Origin: Drechslerella dactyloides
Taxonomy: Eukaryota > Ascomycota > Orbiliomycetes > Orbiliales > Orbiliaceae
Length of the DNA: 64,000 nucleotides
Assembly (NCBI GenBank): GCA_020064725.1
Contig: JAGTWJ010000017.1
Span: forward strand, 434,001-498,000
Reading direction: 5' to 3'
In this document: in pieces, positions 11,240 through 21,948 of the stretch
How positions within the stretch are numbered: position 1 is the first letter of the stretch
Layout: each line of letters opens with the position of its first letter
Notes under the pieces: generated by a model
The model's database searches: none
Seen by the model: only the letters and a program-made list of their open reading frames with translations
What the model was told of the DNA's origin: nothing
Program-made: the position numbers and the translations under genes

Positions 11240-13713
11240 TGCGAAGAGCATCTCAAGAGCGACGCTCATTTAATTTCGTCCCATCGTCGCGCAAAGCTCA
11301 ACAGGCTGACCGATGGAAAACCAAAAAAGCGGCATCGTGACATTGCGATGATATCTTGTTTCGCTCATCGTCCCTGCCGTCAGCTCGGTTGGCTGAATTG
11401 GAGTCGCTGGCCTGGCCCTTTTCGAGCGGCAATGACGACAGCCAGCCAGCCAGCCTCCCCTTCCTTCTTCCTTCCTTCCTGCCTTCTCGACCAAGGATAC
11501 CAGCACGAAGGCTCAGCATGCTCTCGGACAGGCGCATTTACCGGAACAGCATTTGCACCCTGAACCCTGGCTCTCCTCGCATTAGTCTACCAGCGTGTGT
11601 GTTCCTGGCTGGTCATGGGTATTGCCTGCACGACGGGGCCTCCCCCGCCAGCCAGCCGGCCGGCATGGAGTTCCTCTTTGCTGCTCTTCCTTCCGTTTTG
11701 TTTTTTCCTGCAAACTGAATGAATGGACAAGTTTTCAGGCATTCTGACACGATTCACTCGGCTCGGGTGCGTCGCCAATGGGATTTCGCACGACCGAGAT
11801 TTTGCAATCTTCTGCTGTGGCAGTCGAAGCCCGAATTGTCAATCGTGTTCATTTACCACCACGTCGGGTCCGCTGGCTGCTCCACGATATTGTAAAAACA
11901 GCGTCATCGGGTCGGAAGCGAGAGCAGAACAGGTAGGTTGTATCTGGTACTTTTATCCCCGCGAAACGAGCAGGTCTGTGCTGAGTACGGTACATTCCTG
12001 CGCGTATGTCCGTGGAGCAGCAATTGGCACGTAGTTTTTTTTTGTTGCGTGTGAAGTAGCTCGTACGTGTGGCTGTTCCGCCATGCATGTTTCAACTGCG
12101 TACTCATGTGCAGAGGCGCATTCACGAGAAGTGTCCTCGCTAGCCCGTGGCTAGAATTGTCCGTGGGCTTGCAGGCTGGCGATTCGACTCAACAAAAAAG
12201 CCCTGGCTTGTGTTCTTAGCTATCACGCATTGCTTCGCAAGGTGGCATCACGATACGTACGTAATTATATACTAAACGTATACGTAAGAACCGTACTCCG
12301 TGTGCTGTTACGTATCCGGTGTTCCAAGGCCGCTGCAATCATCGTTACCGCTGGCCGAAGTGCTCGAGTGCCCCTCAATTCGATCGATCTGTCTGTTTGC
12401 TCGTCTTGCCCGTGCTGCAATGCCAGGGCAGATCAGGCACCCGATGAGGGAGCACACGTTGACTAGCACGCCCGGGTATTCTTGCCTGCTCTCTTGTCCA
12501 AAATTGCATTCGGATTCCTTCTCGACATCTCATCTCCAATCGATGCCCAACAGCGGAGTCTAGACACGGGATGCAGAGTTCACGGCCCAGCTGCCCTGTA
12601 GGTAAGCAGCCCCGCTCGACCGGAGAATTAATTCGCATTTTGAATCAGCACCGTATCAGTTTTCGATGCTGGTACCGCGCCGCTCTAGCTCTAGCTCTAC
12701 ATAGCTGCTCGACCTCGAGGGACGAGCGTGCCTGGCGTGCCTGTGTGTGTGCATTGATGTTTCGGCGGCGTGGGTGCCACCAACCGACGGCGGATTCGAT
12801 TGGCCGCTAAGTTAGCTACTTTCCACCAGATCAGATCCGGTTGCATGCAACTGCGAAATCTCTGCTTCAACTTACATTGCTTGTATAAGTACAGAACGAA
12901 CTATTAGATCTCGGCGGGAGAGAGCTGGAAGGATGGGGAGCTCCAGCAAGTGGTACCGGTACTGCTGCCTGGCGACCAGGCGATGCGATTGGCTGAGGTG
13001 GATGATTCAAGTGTCGCCAGATGGCTTTCGGTCAGTTGGCTGTTGGACGTCGCACAACACGACGCCGTCGTAATCTTAATCGGAGACGGGGCCAGAGAGA
13101 TGAGATTGCTCGCTGCCGTGGCAGGTTCTACGGCCTTGTGCGGCCTGGATCGAACACCTTACAAATCAGACGGGTTCCGGACAAGGAAGCACGTATACCA
13201 GCTTACATACGAAGCAGTCGACGATGCGCTTCTGCATCTCGATCGACTGCCCCGATTCCATGCCGTTCTGCCCCTTGCAGGACGCGGACGCCGTCAGCAC
13301 ACCTGAGCATCCCAGTCAGCCAGCCGTCGGCCAGCATGATGTACGCACCAGCATGATACGCCCCGTGGCGTCCGGTGGGTACCTGAGCTGCAGTCCGTGT
13401 GTACCGTACGTACGCGCAGTGTACATGTACATGTACATCATACATGTATGCGCATGGTTGCGTCCTGGTGCAGTCGCAGTTGGATGCGGGTAGCTCCCCA
13501 TCACGTGCGCAAGCGAGAGGTGAAGCTTGAAATTTTGCGGCCAGCGACAAAGCGCGCTGTCTCGCGACAACTTTGAGTGCGGCCAATTGGACAACGTCTA
13601 CCATGCCAGCGCCCGCCTCTCCGACGACCCTCCGCATTGATGCCTCTCCGTCTGCCGTGCCCTAGTCCCTGCATCGATCTCGCCGCCGTTTTCGTCCCGG
13701 CAGGAACGCCGAC

Positions 13714-15266
13714 ATGAGACTGGTCGAGTTCCTCGACCGGTTTTCGGCAATATGCAACAAGCGGTTGCTCATCAGCAAGACCGCTACCGGCAAGGTCACG
13801 CTGCCTTTGCGCCCTATACTTGTCGGCTCGAAGCTGAAGCATTGGAATCAATTTAACGCTGTCATCCGCAAGACTTTAGAAGCTGAGAACAAAAGTCTAG
13901 GCAATGTAAGTCCTCACATCTACGAGATACGCTTTATATAAATTTATGATTATACGGCTGAAGCAATATCTAATCCGCATCATTGGATCAATCGTTCTAG
14001 CTGCCCGGTCTGACGCTCGACGAAGCCGCGCTCGAGGATGCGCTGGCCACGAAACTCAAGATCAGAGGCGAGCGATCCCTCCGTGGTCTTGCCAAACTCG
14101 CCTTCGAGGACCCCTGCGCGGCCGTCATGTCCCAAGTCGCCAAACTCGACCGCCCGCTCTCGTTCGAAGACCGGTACAGCGGCCCGGGCATGGACATCGG
14201 CAACGCTGACCGAGTCCTCGGCTTCCCCACCGACATCTCCGGCAAGCCGAATCCATGGACCAGATTGCCAATCGTATACAAGCCGCCGTGGGAGGTCTCC
14301 CTCAATGACGTCTTCACCGACTTCAACCAGACGCGTTTCGATCCCGACAACAAGCTGGTCAAATCCGTCAACCAGCTGGGCGCTTACATGACGTACAATA
14401 ACGTCAAATACGGCATACTGTCCACCGTCAAGTCCGCCGTTGCCTTCCGGGTCATGCAGGTGCCAAGCATCAAGGGCTTTGGCTCGTTCCGGCCCTTCGA
14501 AACCAGCATCGAGGTTTCAACGCCCATGCACTGGCAGGAAGAGGGCCTCAACTCCCCACTCGGAATGTACATTTATCTCGCCATGCTGAGCTATCAGAAC
14601 ACCGTACCGAGGCGAGAATACCTAGAGCTGCGGCTCAGGACGAAGAAGAAGCTGTTACACAATTTGCCCGGGATAACGGAGCGGGATATCGAAAACCTGA
14701 CGTTCCGGCTAGATAGACCGATGGTGAAGAAGCGCGGGAACGTAATTCGCGGGACGATGAGTGAAATCGGCAAGCATTTCTTGGTGCCGGCGGTGTTCAA
14801 GCTCTACGATCTATCGACGCGGGAGGGAGAGCGCGGGTTCAGGCATGAGAGCGCCATGTACGAGAAGCTGGCTGAAGTCCAGGGACGCGCCGTCCCACGG
14901 ATGTACTTTTCCGTCCCCAACCGCGGTGTCATGGGCATCATAGCTCTCGAAGACTGCGGCGAGCCGCTGACGGAGTGGACGCCCGAGACGCTAGAGCATG
15001 CGCGACTGTCTCTAGAGGACGTGCACAAACATGATGTCTTGCATCAAGATATCGCGATGCACAACTTTGTCTATCAGCCTGGCTCAAAGTTTCCAGTCCG
15101 ACTGGTGGGGTTTGGTGGGGCGAAGGAGAGGGAGTTCGAAGGCCCAGAGGTGCTGCTGGACGAGATGGGCCAGTTCATGAGACTGGCTACCCAGCAGCTG
15201 GGCAAGCCTGGCCCCATGGGCCCCAACGGTCTGATAGCGGCAGCTGCTGCTACAGCTGGATCATGA
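13714..15266 (+). CDS. Nuclease-like/kinase-like fusion protein
   Basis: Exons 13714-13905 and 14001-15266 join in phase 0, giving 485 aa. The N-terminal 64 residues (MRLVEFLDRF...) form a header. The middle section (about residues 150-225), with KSVNQLGAYMTYNNVKYGIL, resembles the fungal domain read as a PD-(D/E)XK-type fold preceding kinase domains; the acidic catalytic residues are not evident. The C-terminal part is protein-kinase-like: a putative lysine in VFKLYDLS (about 330), an RHESAMYEKL helix, and the catalytic loop LHQDIAMHNF (about 412). The activation segment reads LVGFGGA (about 434), so the metal-binding Asp of DFG is replaced by Gly, which suggests a pseudokinase. The architecture recalls FunK1-like and Crinkler-type REase+kinase proteins; substrate and role are unknown. 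The stop is 723 bp before PP2A. Confidence 0.75.
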
Positions 15267-15989
15267 ACGCATATTGTATCATATCTCACCATTTCAACGT
15301 GTATATATTGCAGCCCGCTTGTACAATACTGCTGTATCCAGCAGCGCTGTGGAATAAATGTAGACGCTTGGAGTTCATGGAATCAATTCAAGATCGCATG
15401 GGACGTCATATCGACTTTACCACCACCACTTTTGCGAGTGTTGTTGTGGGCAGCAAAAACAAGCGCCGGCTGCTGGTGTTGCATCACCGCCAGCCAGCCA
15501 GCCAGCAGAAATCCTCCGCTGCTGCTCCACCGCCACCACCGCCAAAAAACTATCACCACCGTCCTGCCCGCTGCTTCACCAAGCCCGCTCCCATCAGCCC
15601 CCCGGAAAGCATCGTCCAGCACTATCTACCGTCCTCAAAGCACTCAATCCGCCCCTCCAGCACGTTTACGTCTTCGTCCGGAGCTCAGACTCGGAGTCTG
15701 CCTCCAGCTGCTCTTCCCCGCTGCCGGCTGCCCGACCCCAGCAGACGTCCGTTTAGCCTCGCCTCCTAAAGCTAACCTGCCCTCCAAAACACCACCACCA
15801 TCATCCACCATCTAACCGCCCCTCATCCTCCCTGTTCATCCCCGTCGCTACATCTCTAGAGCTTGAAGCTTCCAGCCTCAGTCCTACAAACTGTACTTGC
15901 ATCTGCGATAGACCACTGCTACCCCTCGCCGCGATCACGAGACCCACTGCCGCCTTCATACGCTCGCTCCCTCCTTCCAGGCCGATAAG
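15267..15989. other. Promoter and 5' UTR region of the PP2A gene
   Basis: Strongly pyrimidine-rich on the plus strand, with CCAGCCAGCCAGCCAG at 15492-15507 and CCACCGCC-type runs up to about 15800. This is typical of a highly expressed fungal gene's 5' region. The long open frames here have low-complexity composition and are not called as genes. Confidence 0.55.
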
Positions 15990-17385
15990 ATGATGGAAGT
16001 AGATTCCGAGACCAAAACCCCGGCTCCCGCAGCCATTGCCGACAATGTCGAGATACCGACGTTGGACTCATGGATAGACCAGCTGCTGCAGTGCAAGCAG
16101 CTCGCCGAAGCCGACATCTTACGGCTGTGCGACAAGGTATATGCCACTCTCCATCCATCCGTTTATCCCACTCCTATCACCAGCTCCCCCCCACCCCTTT
16201 TACTCTATCCTCTAGCTTGAACACCCACCTTTCTTTCGATTGCTAGATTTGATTCCACCCCGCATCGGATCTATCTAACCGTTTTTTTCGTCTTTGACAA
16301 CGACAGGCACGGGAGATCCTGCAGGAAGAATCCAACGTCCAGCCAGTGGTATGTACCTGCATCCGGCCAGAGCTCTCAGAAGCGTAGCTCTAACGCATCG
16401 ATCGCGTCCAGCGTTGTCCGGTTACAGTATGCGGCGACATCCACGGCCAGTTCCACGATTTGATGGAGCTGTTCCGGATCGGAGGCAGCTGCCCAAATAC
16501 GTCCTATCTCTTCATGGGTTCGTCTCGCGGTTCGAGAATTTAAACGCATAACAAGATACCGCGACGCTAACCGGGCGGACAGGCGACTACGTCGACCGAG
16601 GCTACTACTCCGTCGAAACGGTCACCCTCCTCGTCACGCTCAAAATCCGCTTCCCCAACCGCATAACCATCCTCCGTGGCAACCACGAGTCCCGGCAGAT
16701 CACCCAAGTCTACGGCTTCTACGATGAGTGCCTACGGAAATACGGCAACGCCAACGTCTGGAAATACTTCACCGACCTCTTCGACTTCCTGCCCCTGACC
16801 GCACTGATCGATAACCAGATCTTCTGTCTGCACGGCGGTCTCTCCCCGAGCATCGATACTCTCGATAACATTCGCGCCCTAGACCGGATCCAGGAGGTCC
16901 CGCACGAAGGGCCTATGTGCGACTTGTTGTGGAGTGATCCCGATGATCGGTGCGGCTGGGGAATCTCCCCCCGAGGCGCCGGCTACACGTTCGGCCAGGA
17001 CATCTCCGAGGCGTTCAACCACAATAACGGGCTGACGCTTGTTGCCAGAGCGCATCAGCTCGTCATGGAAGGGTTCAACTGGTCGCAGGACCGGAATGTC
17101 GTGACGATATTCTCAGGTGCGTTTTGTTTACCTACCTAGCGTTATCATAATCGATCGGTGTGCTAACGATGGGGCAGCGCCGAACTATTGTTACCGGTGC
17201 GGCAATCAAGCTGCCATCATGGAGATTGATGAACATCTTAAGTATACGTTGTACGTACCCCCCTCTTATCCTTTTTTCTTATGGACAACGCTGATAGCAT
17301 ACCCTCGCGCAGCTTGCAATTCGACCCATGTCCGCGAGCGGGAGAGCCTATGGTTTCAAGACGCACGCCCGACTACTTCCTCTGA
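15990..17385 (+). CDS. PPH21: Serine/threonine protein phosphatase PP2A catalytic subunit
   Basis: Metal-dependent Ser/Thr phosphatase, catalytic subunit of the PP2A holoenzyme, acting in the cytosol and nucleus in cell-cycle and stress signalling. Six exons: 15990-16136, 16307-16348, 16412-16517, 16583-17116, 17178-17250 and 17313-17385, coding for 324 aa. All metal-site signatures are present: GDIHGQFHD, GDYVDRGYYS, LRGNHESRQITQVYGFYDEC, and later ARAHQL and SAPNYCYRCGN. The C-terminus RRTPDYFL is the PP2A-type tail whose last Leu is methylated and whose Tyr is phosphorylated; this separates it from PP4 and PP6. An N-terminal extension of about 15 residues (MMEVDSETKTPAPAAI) precedes the conserved LDSWIDQLLQCKQLAE. 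The yeast symbol is used; Aspergillus and Neurospora orthologues have other names. One exon is only 42 nt. Confidence 0.96.
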
Positions 17386-18516
17386 GCCATTTTCTTCCTT
17401 TTTCTTCCAGTTTCTTTTTTAGCGAAGATGACGAGAGAAATAGCTACTACACCACTAGATTGACGATCGCAGGCAACCTTCCTTCCTTCCTTCCTTTCAT
17501 ACATTCTTCATCTACCCATCCACCAATCCATTCATCCATCCATCCATGCCCCCCTCCATTTCTTTCTCTTTCCTTCTTCATCATTCATTGTCTGTTGATT
17601 GTCCTCTTCTGCCGGCCAAGTGAATGTATTTATTTTTCTCTCAACGGGGCATCGGAAGGCGATGGCGGGGCGGAGGACGCGTGGCATGCATGTGCACGAC
17701 CAGTTGTTATAATTGACGACTACTCTATGACTGTTGTATCGCATTTTTTTTCCCCTCCACCCTTCTGCTTTGAATCCGTTCGCTGGAACTTCTTTTGGGC
17801 GGAAAGTCGTACGGAGGATAGCTAGATCGCTAGTTAGATAGAAAGAGCGGATATCATCCGCTCTGTATACCTTTTCGACCGGAGTCCCCGCATGCGTGTC
17901 CATCCTGGCGGTTGCCCCTTGGGATTGCGTCGTAATTACTTGTGGCATCGGTATCGATATGTCATGATGATTTGGCTAGCAAATTTAGTTTTTAAGGACG
18001 GGACCTGAGCTCCAACTGTTTAAGGTCTCGATCTATATTAGCGGACCGTTGAGTGAATATAGCCGGCCGTTGATATCGATAGCGCATTACGACATCATGT
18101 AGGGGTAGGGGTCCAGATCCGATCGATTATCTTATATTGGCCTGCCACGCAGGCATGCCGAATGCAGACATTTGGTATTCATTTATAAATTTAGTCTCTG
18201 GGAGTACTAAATCATAGACCATAAATTCATGGTTCATTCATCTAATCACTTAGTCAGGGGTCATCTGCAATTGCCCATGACGTGTAGTCTCGGGTAGTAT
18301 ACGGCGCGGCTCGATCACCCTGGCCGGTCCGGATCGGTCGAATGTCTTGCGTGGATGCAACGGTTTGATGACGCGGCCATAGCTTAAGACACCATCTTGG
18401 CTTGACCATTATACCAAGCACTTGTAGATTTCTACCTAGAACGCCGGATATATGCAATGCTAAATACAGCCATGTCTGAATAAATATGTACGACAGGAGC
18501 GAGGTGGGAGCCCCCC
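17386..18516. other. Convergent 3' region between PP2A and GPN2
   Basis: Holds the 3' UTR of PP2A with CCTT and CCAT repeats (17477-17550), then unremarkable sequence up to the GPN2 stop. No gene is seen. Confidence 0.5.
17477..17550. repeat. CCTT and CCAT microsatellite tract
   Basis: Successive CCTT units at 17477-17497 and CCATCCAT units at about 17516-17550, in the 3' flank of the PP2A gene. Confidence 0.8.
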
Positions 18517-19928
18517 TCACCGCTCGACGATATCTACGGCTTCACCTTTCGCATCCGCCTTCTTATCGATCTTCCCCTCCCCATTTCCACCGACCGGGGC
18601 CTCCTCGTCCTCGTCCTCACTCTCACTCTCGACATACTCTCCTTCTTCCCGTCGTTTCCTCCGCCACTCCTTCTCCCGCTCCCGCTGCAGCCGCTCCTCC
18701 CGCTCCCTCTCAAACGCATCATACTCATCCCTCGCATCCACCCACCGCTCCTGCACATCCATCACCCCGCCGACGGCCTCCCCCCAGCGCTCCCGCATCG
18801 CCACAGTCCAGATACTATCCCCGGCGCCCTCGGCGCTGCCGAACGCATAACCGCCCGCACGATCGATGGTCTGCAGCAGATGCGTCATGGACGCCTTATC
18901 TTCGACAGCGAGCGTCTCGAAACCGACCAGTCCGAACGAGTCGACGAGCTCGCAGATCGCCTCGTTCAGCTTGGCGAAGCGGTCGCCGCCTTGTTCCGAC
19001 GCGAGGACGTGCGGTAGCAGTCGCGGGAGGTCCTGCGCGTCGGTGTAGAAATCCAGATTGAACGGCAGCGGGCCGTGGGAGCGCAGGAGATCCATTTTTG
19101 TGAGGACATTGATGTGCGGGAGCGAGAGGAGCAGCATGGAGCGGAGGGCTGTGAGCAGGATTGAGATGTACTGGGAGGGCGAGGCGAGGTGGTGCGAATC
19201 GAGGAGATGGACGACGACGAGCTGGTGAAGCAGGCGGTGTGTTAGTCAACGTAGACGCGAAGGTGGAGGTATTTCATGCGTACGCGGTAGCCTAGCTTTT
19301 CGAGTCGGGTGAAGATGTTGCGGAGGGAGTTGTGGTGTGTGAACAGCTCGACCTGTCCGGGACAGTCGAAGAGTATATAATCCTCTGCACATCCCACATC
19401 GTCAGCATATACCTCCCATCACCGGTATATCATTCCATACGCCAGAGCAGAAGCAATAGATACTGGCGGTCCACAACGTACCGCCAAACCCAACCAGCGC
19501 CTCCTCGAGCCACTCCACATTCTCCTCGAGCTCTTCCAGCGCATACACAACCCCGCCGTTGGGCCCCAGCCCATGGTCTTCCATCACTTCATCCAGCGTG
19601 ACCAGCTTCCGCACGTCCAGCGCACACGGATACGGCGTCGCGTCGTTCGCAGGGTCGAGATTTACGATCTGGCTTTTCCGACCAATCGCCGACATGAACT
19701 GGTGCACTACAAACACGCGCGTCCGTCGTCAGTAAAATTATACGAGGTGGAACGGGGTACTGTATCGAGTTATGGGAGCGTGGGGACGTACTGCCGGCGC
19801 AGTAGGTGGATTTGCCGCTGCCCGGGGGGCCTATGACGAGCTTGAACGCTGTTAGCTTCGTTCAAGGACATGGATACGCATGATGGCAGATGGCGGGTGG
19901 AAGCGGTGCATACCTGGGCGAACGGCAT
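18517..19928 (-). CDS. GPN2: GPN-loop GTPase 2
   Basis: Small GTPase of the GPN family, needed with GPN1 and GPN3 for cytoplasmic assembly and nuclear import of RNA polymerases II and III. Five exons: 19914-19928, 19792-19840, 19482-19706, 19284-19384 and 18517-19221, coding for 364 aa with every junction in phase. Motifs in order: MPFAQLVIGPPGSGKSTYC (P-loop), NLDPANDA, the insertion loop DHGLGPNGGVVYALEELEEN with the defining Gly-Pro-Asn, LFDCPGQVELFTHH (G3), LVVVHLLDSHHL, and LPHINVLTKMDLL (G4, TKMD). The C-terminal tail after about residue 300 is a charged helix followed by an acidic stretch (ESESEDEDEEAP), longer than the catalytic core needs. The first exon is only 15 nt, so the start relies on the family's invariant MPFAQ. 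Confidence 0.95.
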
Positions 19929-20351
19929 GGCTGTTTGAGTCTTGTCGGTTTGTCTGCGGGGTCGAGATGAGATGGTGGCGGGGTGATGTCGAGACGAAGT
20001 TTATCGAGGCGAGGTCCCGCTAGCTTTTGATATAGCAACGCACGCGGCTGCGTGATTACGTGACTTGGGCGAGATTTCTGTTACGAGCTCCGACTTCAAA
20101 CGGCTTCACTACTTCTCAGCAGACGCCGAAACCCTATTGATTCGAGATATAATCAGAGTATATAAGTAGCTACGAAGTCATTAGTATTTATAGTAGATGG
20201 CCGCTATGAATATTCTCCCAGATCCGTAACGTAACCATGATGAACAGCATGATTGTAGAAATAAACATGATTAATGAAAAATGAAAAATGAAAGGAAACG
20301 CCTGACGCCAATATACGCCGCTGAACTCCAACCGAAATGCAGCAGCTCAGA
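19929..20351. other. GPN2 promoter region
   Basis: Lies upstream of GPN2 and downstream of the next minus-strand gene. AT-rich from 20110 to 20300. No coding signal is seen. Confidence 0.5.
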
Positions 20352-21857
20352 CTACTTGAAGGCTAGAACGAAGGGTGTCTCCCTATCCGCAACTGTCTCT
20401 GGACTCGTCTTCTCGTGCCGCAGCCCCGCCACTACCTGCTCCCAGGTACCGTCAGTGACCAGGTCAAGCTGCTCGTCATCACTCCCCTCTATAAACCGTG
20501 CCAGGGCGTCACTGGCAGCTTCCCTCGTCGCTCGCATCTCGCGGCTATGTTTCGTTGCCACCCCCATCGATGAGATACTCTTCACCATGATATCCGCAAG
20601 GTCGACGGCCATCGACCGCCGACCCGTCACCGCCAGTCGCTGCACAGCCCGCATCGCTAGCTGTATCTTCTTCAAGCCCACTAGCTGCGCCGTCCTGTTT
20701 GCATTCCAAAGGTTGCGGAAATACTGCACTGCCGGGTTGACGTCCCCGTGCTGCGAGAGCGACATGCTCGCGCTGGACCGAGTGATCGGTGTGTCCCACA
20801 GCTTGATATTATCCGCGAGCAGCTCTTTGCCCGCCGGCCCCGCCCAGCTGTAGAGGCTTTCCGCGATCTTTGACAGAAGAGGCGGTGAATCTGTGTATAG
20901 CTGCTGGAAACTCAACGATGCCCTCGTCAAGTCGGGGTTATGGAGCCGGAGCGTTAGGTCCAGCTGCGGATGTAGCGAATTATTATCTCGGTATTCTGGC
21001 ATCCGCAGCTTGACAAAATGCACGAAGAAGGTGACAGTGTCGTCGGCGCCAAAGATTTTCTTCATCGACACGAGAATGTCGCGTAGCATGGCGGCAGCTT
21101 CAACCCGCTGCTGGTCGACGAGCTGGGCGAACCAGGTGAACGGTATCGTAGGCTTGTTGGACAGCAGCAGGGCGGGAGTCAACCACTGCCGCAACGGCGG
21201 GTCCGGGTACGGCTTTCCGAGCATGAGGGGACTGTTCTTTAGCTTGTCCCAGATTTGGCGTCCGGCGTCATCCAGGGGTGGGGTTCCTGGATGCCGCGCT
21301 CGCCGCTTCATATAGAGGCTGATGTAGCTTTTGAGGCAATCGATGGCGAGTAGCTCTGTGGCAGTGCCCTGTTCGATATGCTGCTTGAGCAAAGCTATCG
21401 GGCCGGGGTCGGTGAGCTGTCCGGGCTCGAGGAGGTTGCGTAGGTTCGGCTTATCGACGAGCAGCGTGGAGACATGGTGGTCCGCGCGGTTGGCGTAGGC
21501 GTTAGTGATGCGAGCGGGCGGGCGGATGTCGTTTGGATGGCGGGATTCGTCGAGCGCCTTGCGGAAGGAGGAGTTAATCTCGGAGAGCAGCTGGTTGGAT
21601 TCCTTGGGCGTTAAGACCGGGTAGTTGATAGCGCGGGAGAGCCGGTCGGCGATAGCGAACGGAGCTGCGGTACGTGACGGCGGGCGGGACTGCGAGGCCT
21701 CCAAGATGGCCTGCAGCCGCGGCAGCTTCATCGCGTAGTCGGTACGGTGGCTATATCGGGCGTCGATGGTGATTCGGAGGCATCGCGGCGGGGGTGGAGG
21801 CCGGAGGGGAGGTGACGTTGAGTTGAAACGAAACATGGAAACATGGTGTGACACCAA
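20352..21857 (-). CDS. Hypothetical helical protein, possibly mitochondrial
   Basis: Single-exon frame of up to 501 aa. The start is ambiguous. The longest frame begins at 21857, and a second in-frame Met at 21731 (MKLPRLQAILEAS) would give about 459 aa. The longer N-terminus (MFRFNSTSPPLRPPP, then RCLRITIDARYSHR) has Arg, Ser and Pro but almost no acidic residues, like a mitochondrial presequence. Two CCAAT-type motifs at about 21853-21862 lie on the start itself, which hints that the downstream Met may be used. The rest is predominantly helical, e.g. TPKESNQLLSEINSSFRKAL, AMLRDILVSMKKIFG and ATREAASDALARFI. No domain is recognised. The gene is divergent from Pop5 with 91-217 bp between starts, so they probably share a promoter. 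Confidence 0.75.
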   Translation of the reverse strand: MVSHHVSMFRFNSTSPPLRPPPPPRCLRITIDARYSHRTDYAMKLPRLQAILEASQSRPPSRTAAPFAIADRLSRAINYPVLTPKESNQLLSEINSSFRKALDESRHPNDIRPPARITNAYANRADHHVSTLLVDKPNLRNLLEPGQLTDPGPIALLKQHIEQGTATELLAIDCLKSYISLYMKRRARHPGTPPLDDAGRQIWDKLKNSPLMLGKPYPDPPLRQWLTPALLLSNKPTIPFTWFAQLVDQQRVEAAAMLRDILVSMKKIFGADDTVTFFVHFVKLRMPEYRDNNSLHPQLDLTLRLHNPDLTRASLSFQQLYTDSPPLLSKIAESLYSWAGPAGKELLADNIKLWDTPITRSSASMSLSQHGDVNPAVQYFRNLWNANRTAQLVGLKKIQLAMRAVQRLAVTGRRSMAVDLADIMVKSISSMGVATKHSREMRATREAASDALARFIEGSDDEQLDLVTDGTWEQVVAGLRHEKTSPETVADRETPFVLAFK

Positions 21858-21862
21858 TCCAA
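21853..21862 (+). promoter_or_regulatory. Tandem CCAAT motifs in the Pop5 bidirectional promoter
   Basis: The sequence ACCAATCCAATTT gives two overlapping CCAAT elements about 90 bp upstream of the Pop5 start. CCAAT boxes bind the HAP/CBC complex in fungi; function here is inferred. Confidence 0.35.
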
Positions 21863-21948
21863 TTTCAACGACTGCAACACGACTTCTGTCGTCGCGGACC
21901 TCATCGCGTCGACATCCACCCTTGTCTCGTCAACCCAATGTAGTCGCC

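Larger units (their letters stand above)
10070..13713. other. 3.6-kb non-coding gap between divergent genes
   Basis: Separates the start of the 928-aa gene (minus) from the start of the nuclease/kinase-like gene (plus). No frame of convincing composition was found on either strand. It contains short repeats (GAGCGAAC x3, CCAG and CTTC runs), the palindrome GGTACCGGTACC at 11157-11168 with a near-copy at 12952-12962, and a GTACAT repeat near 13420-13445. The gap may hold long 5' UTRs, promoters or an unspotted non-coding RNA. Confidence 0.5.

Noticed and set aside
15263..15769. 168-aa open frame upstream of PP2A
   Set aside because: Low-complexity Pro/Ser translation of a pyrimidine-rich 5' region with no motif or splice support.
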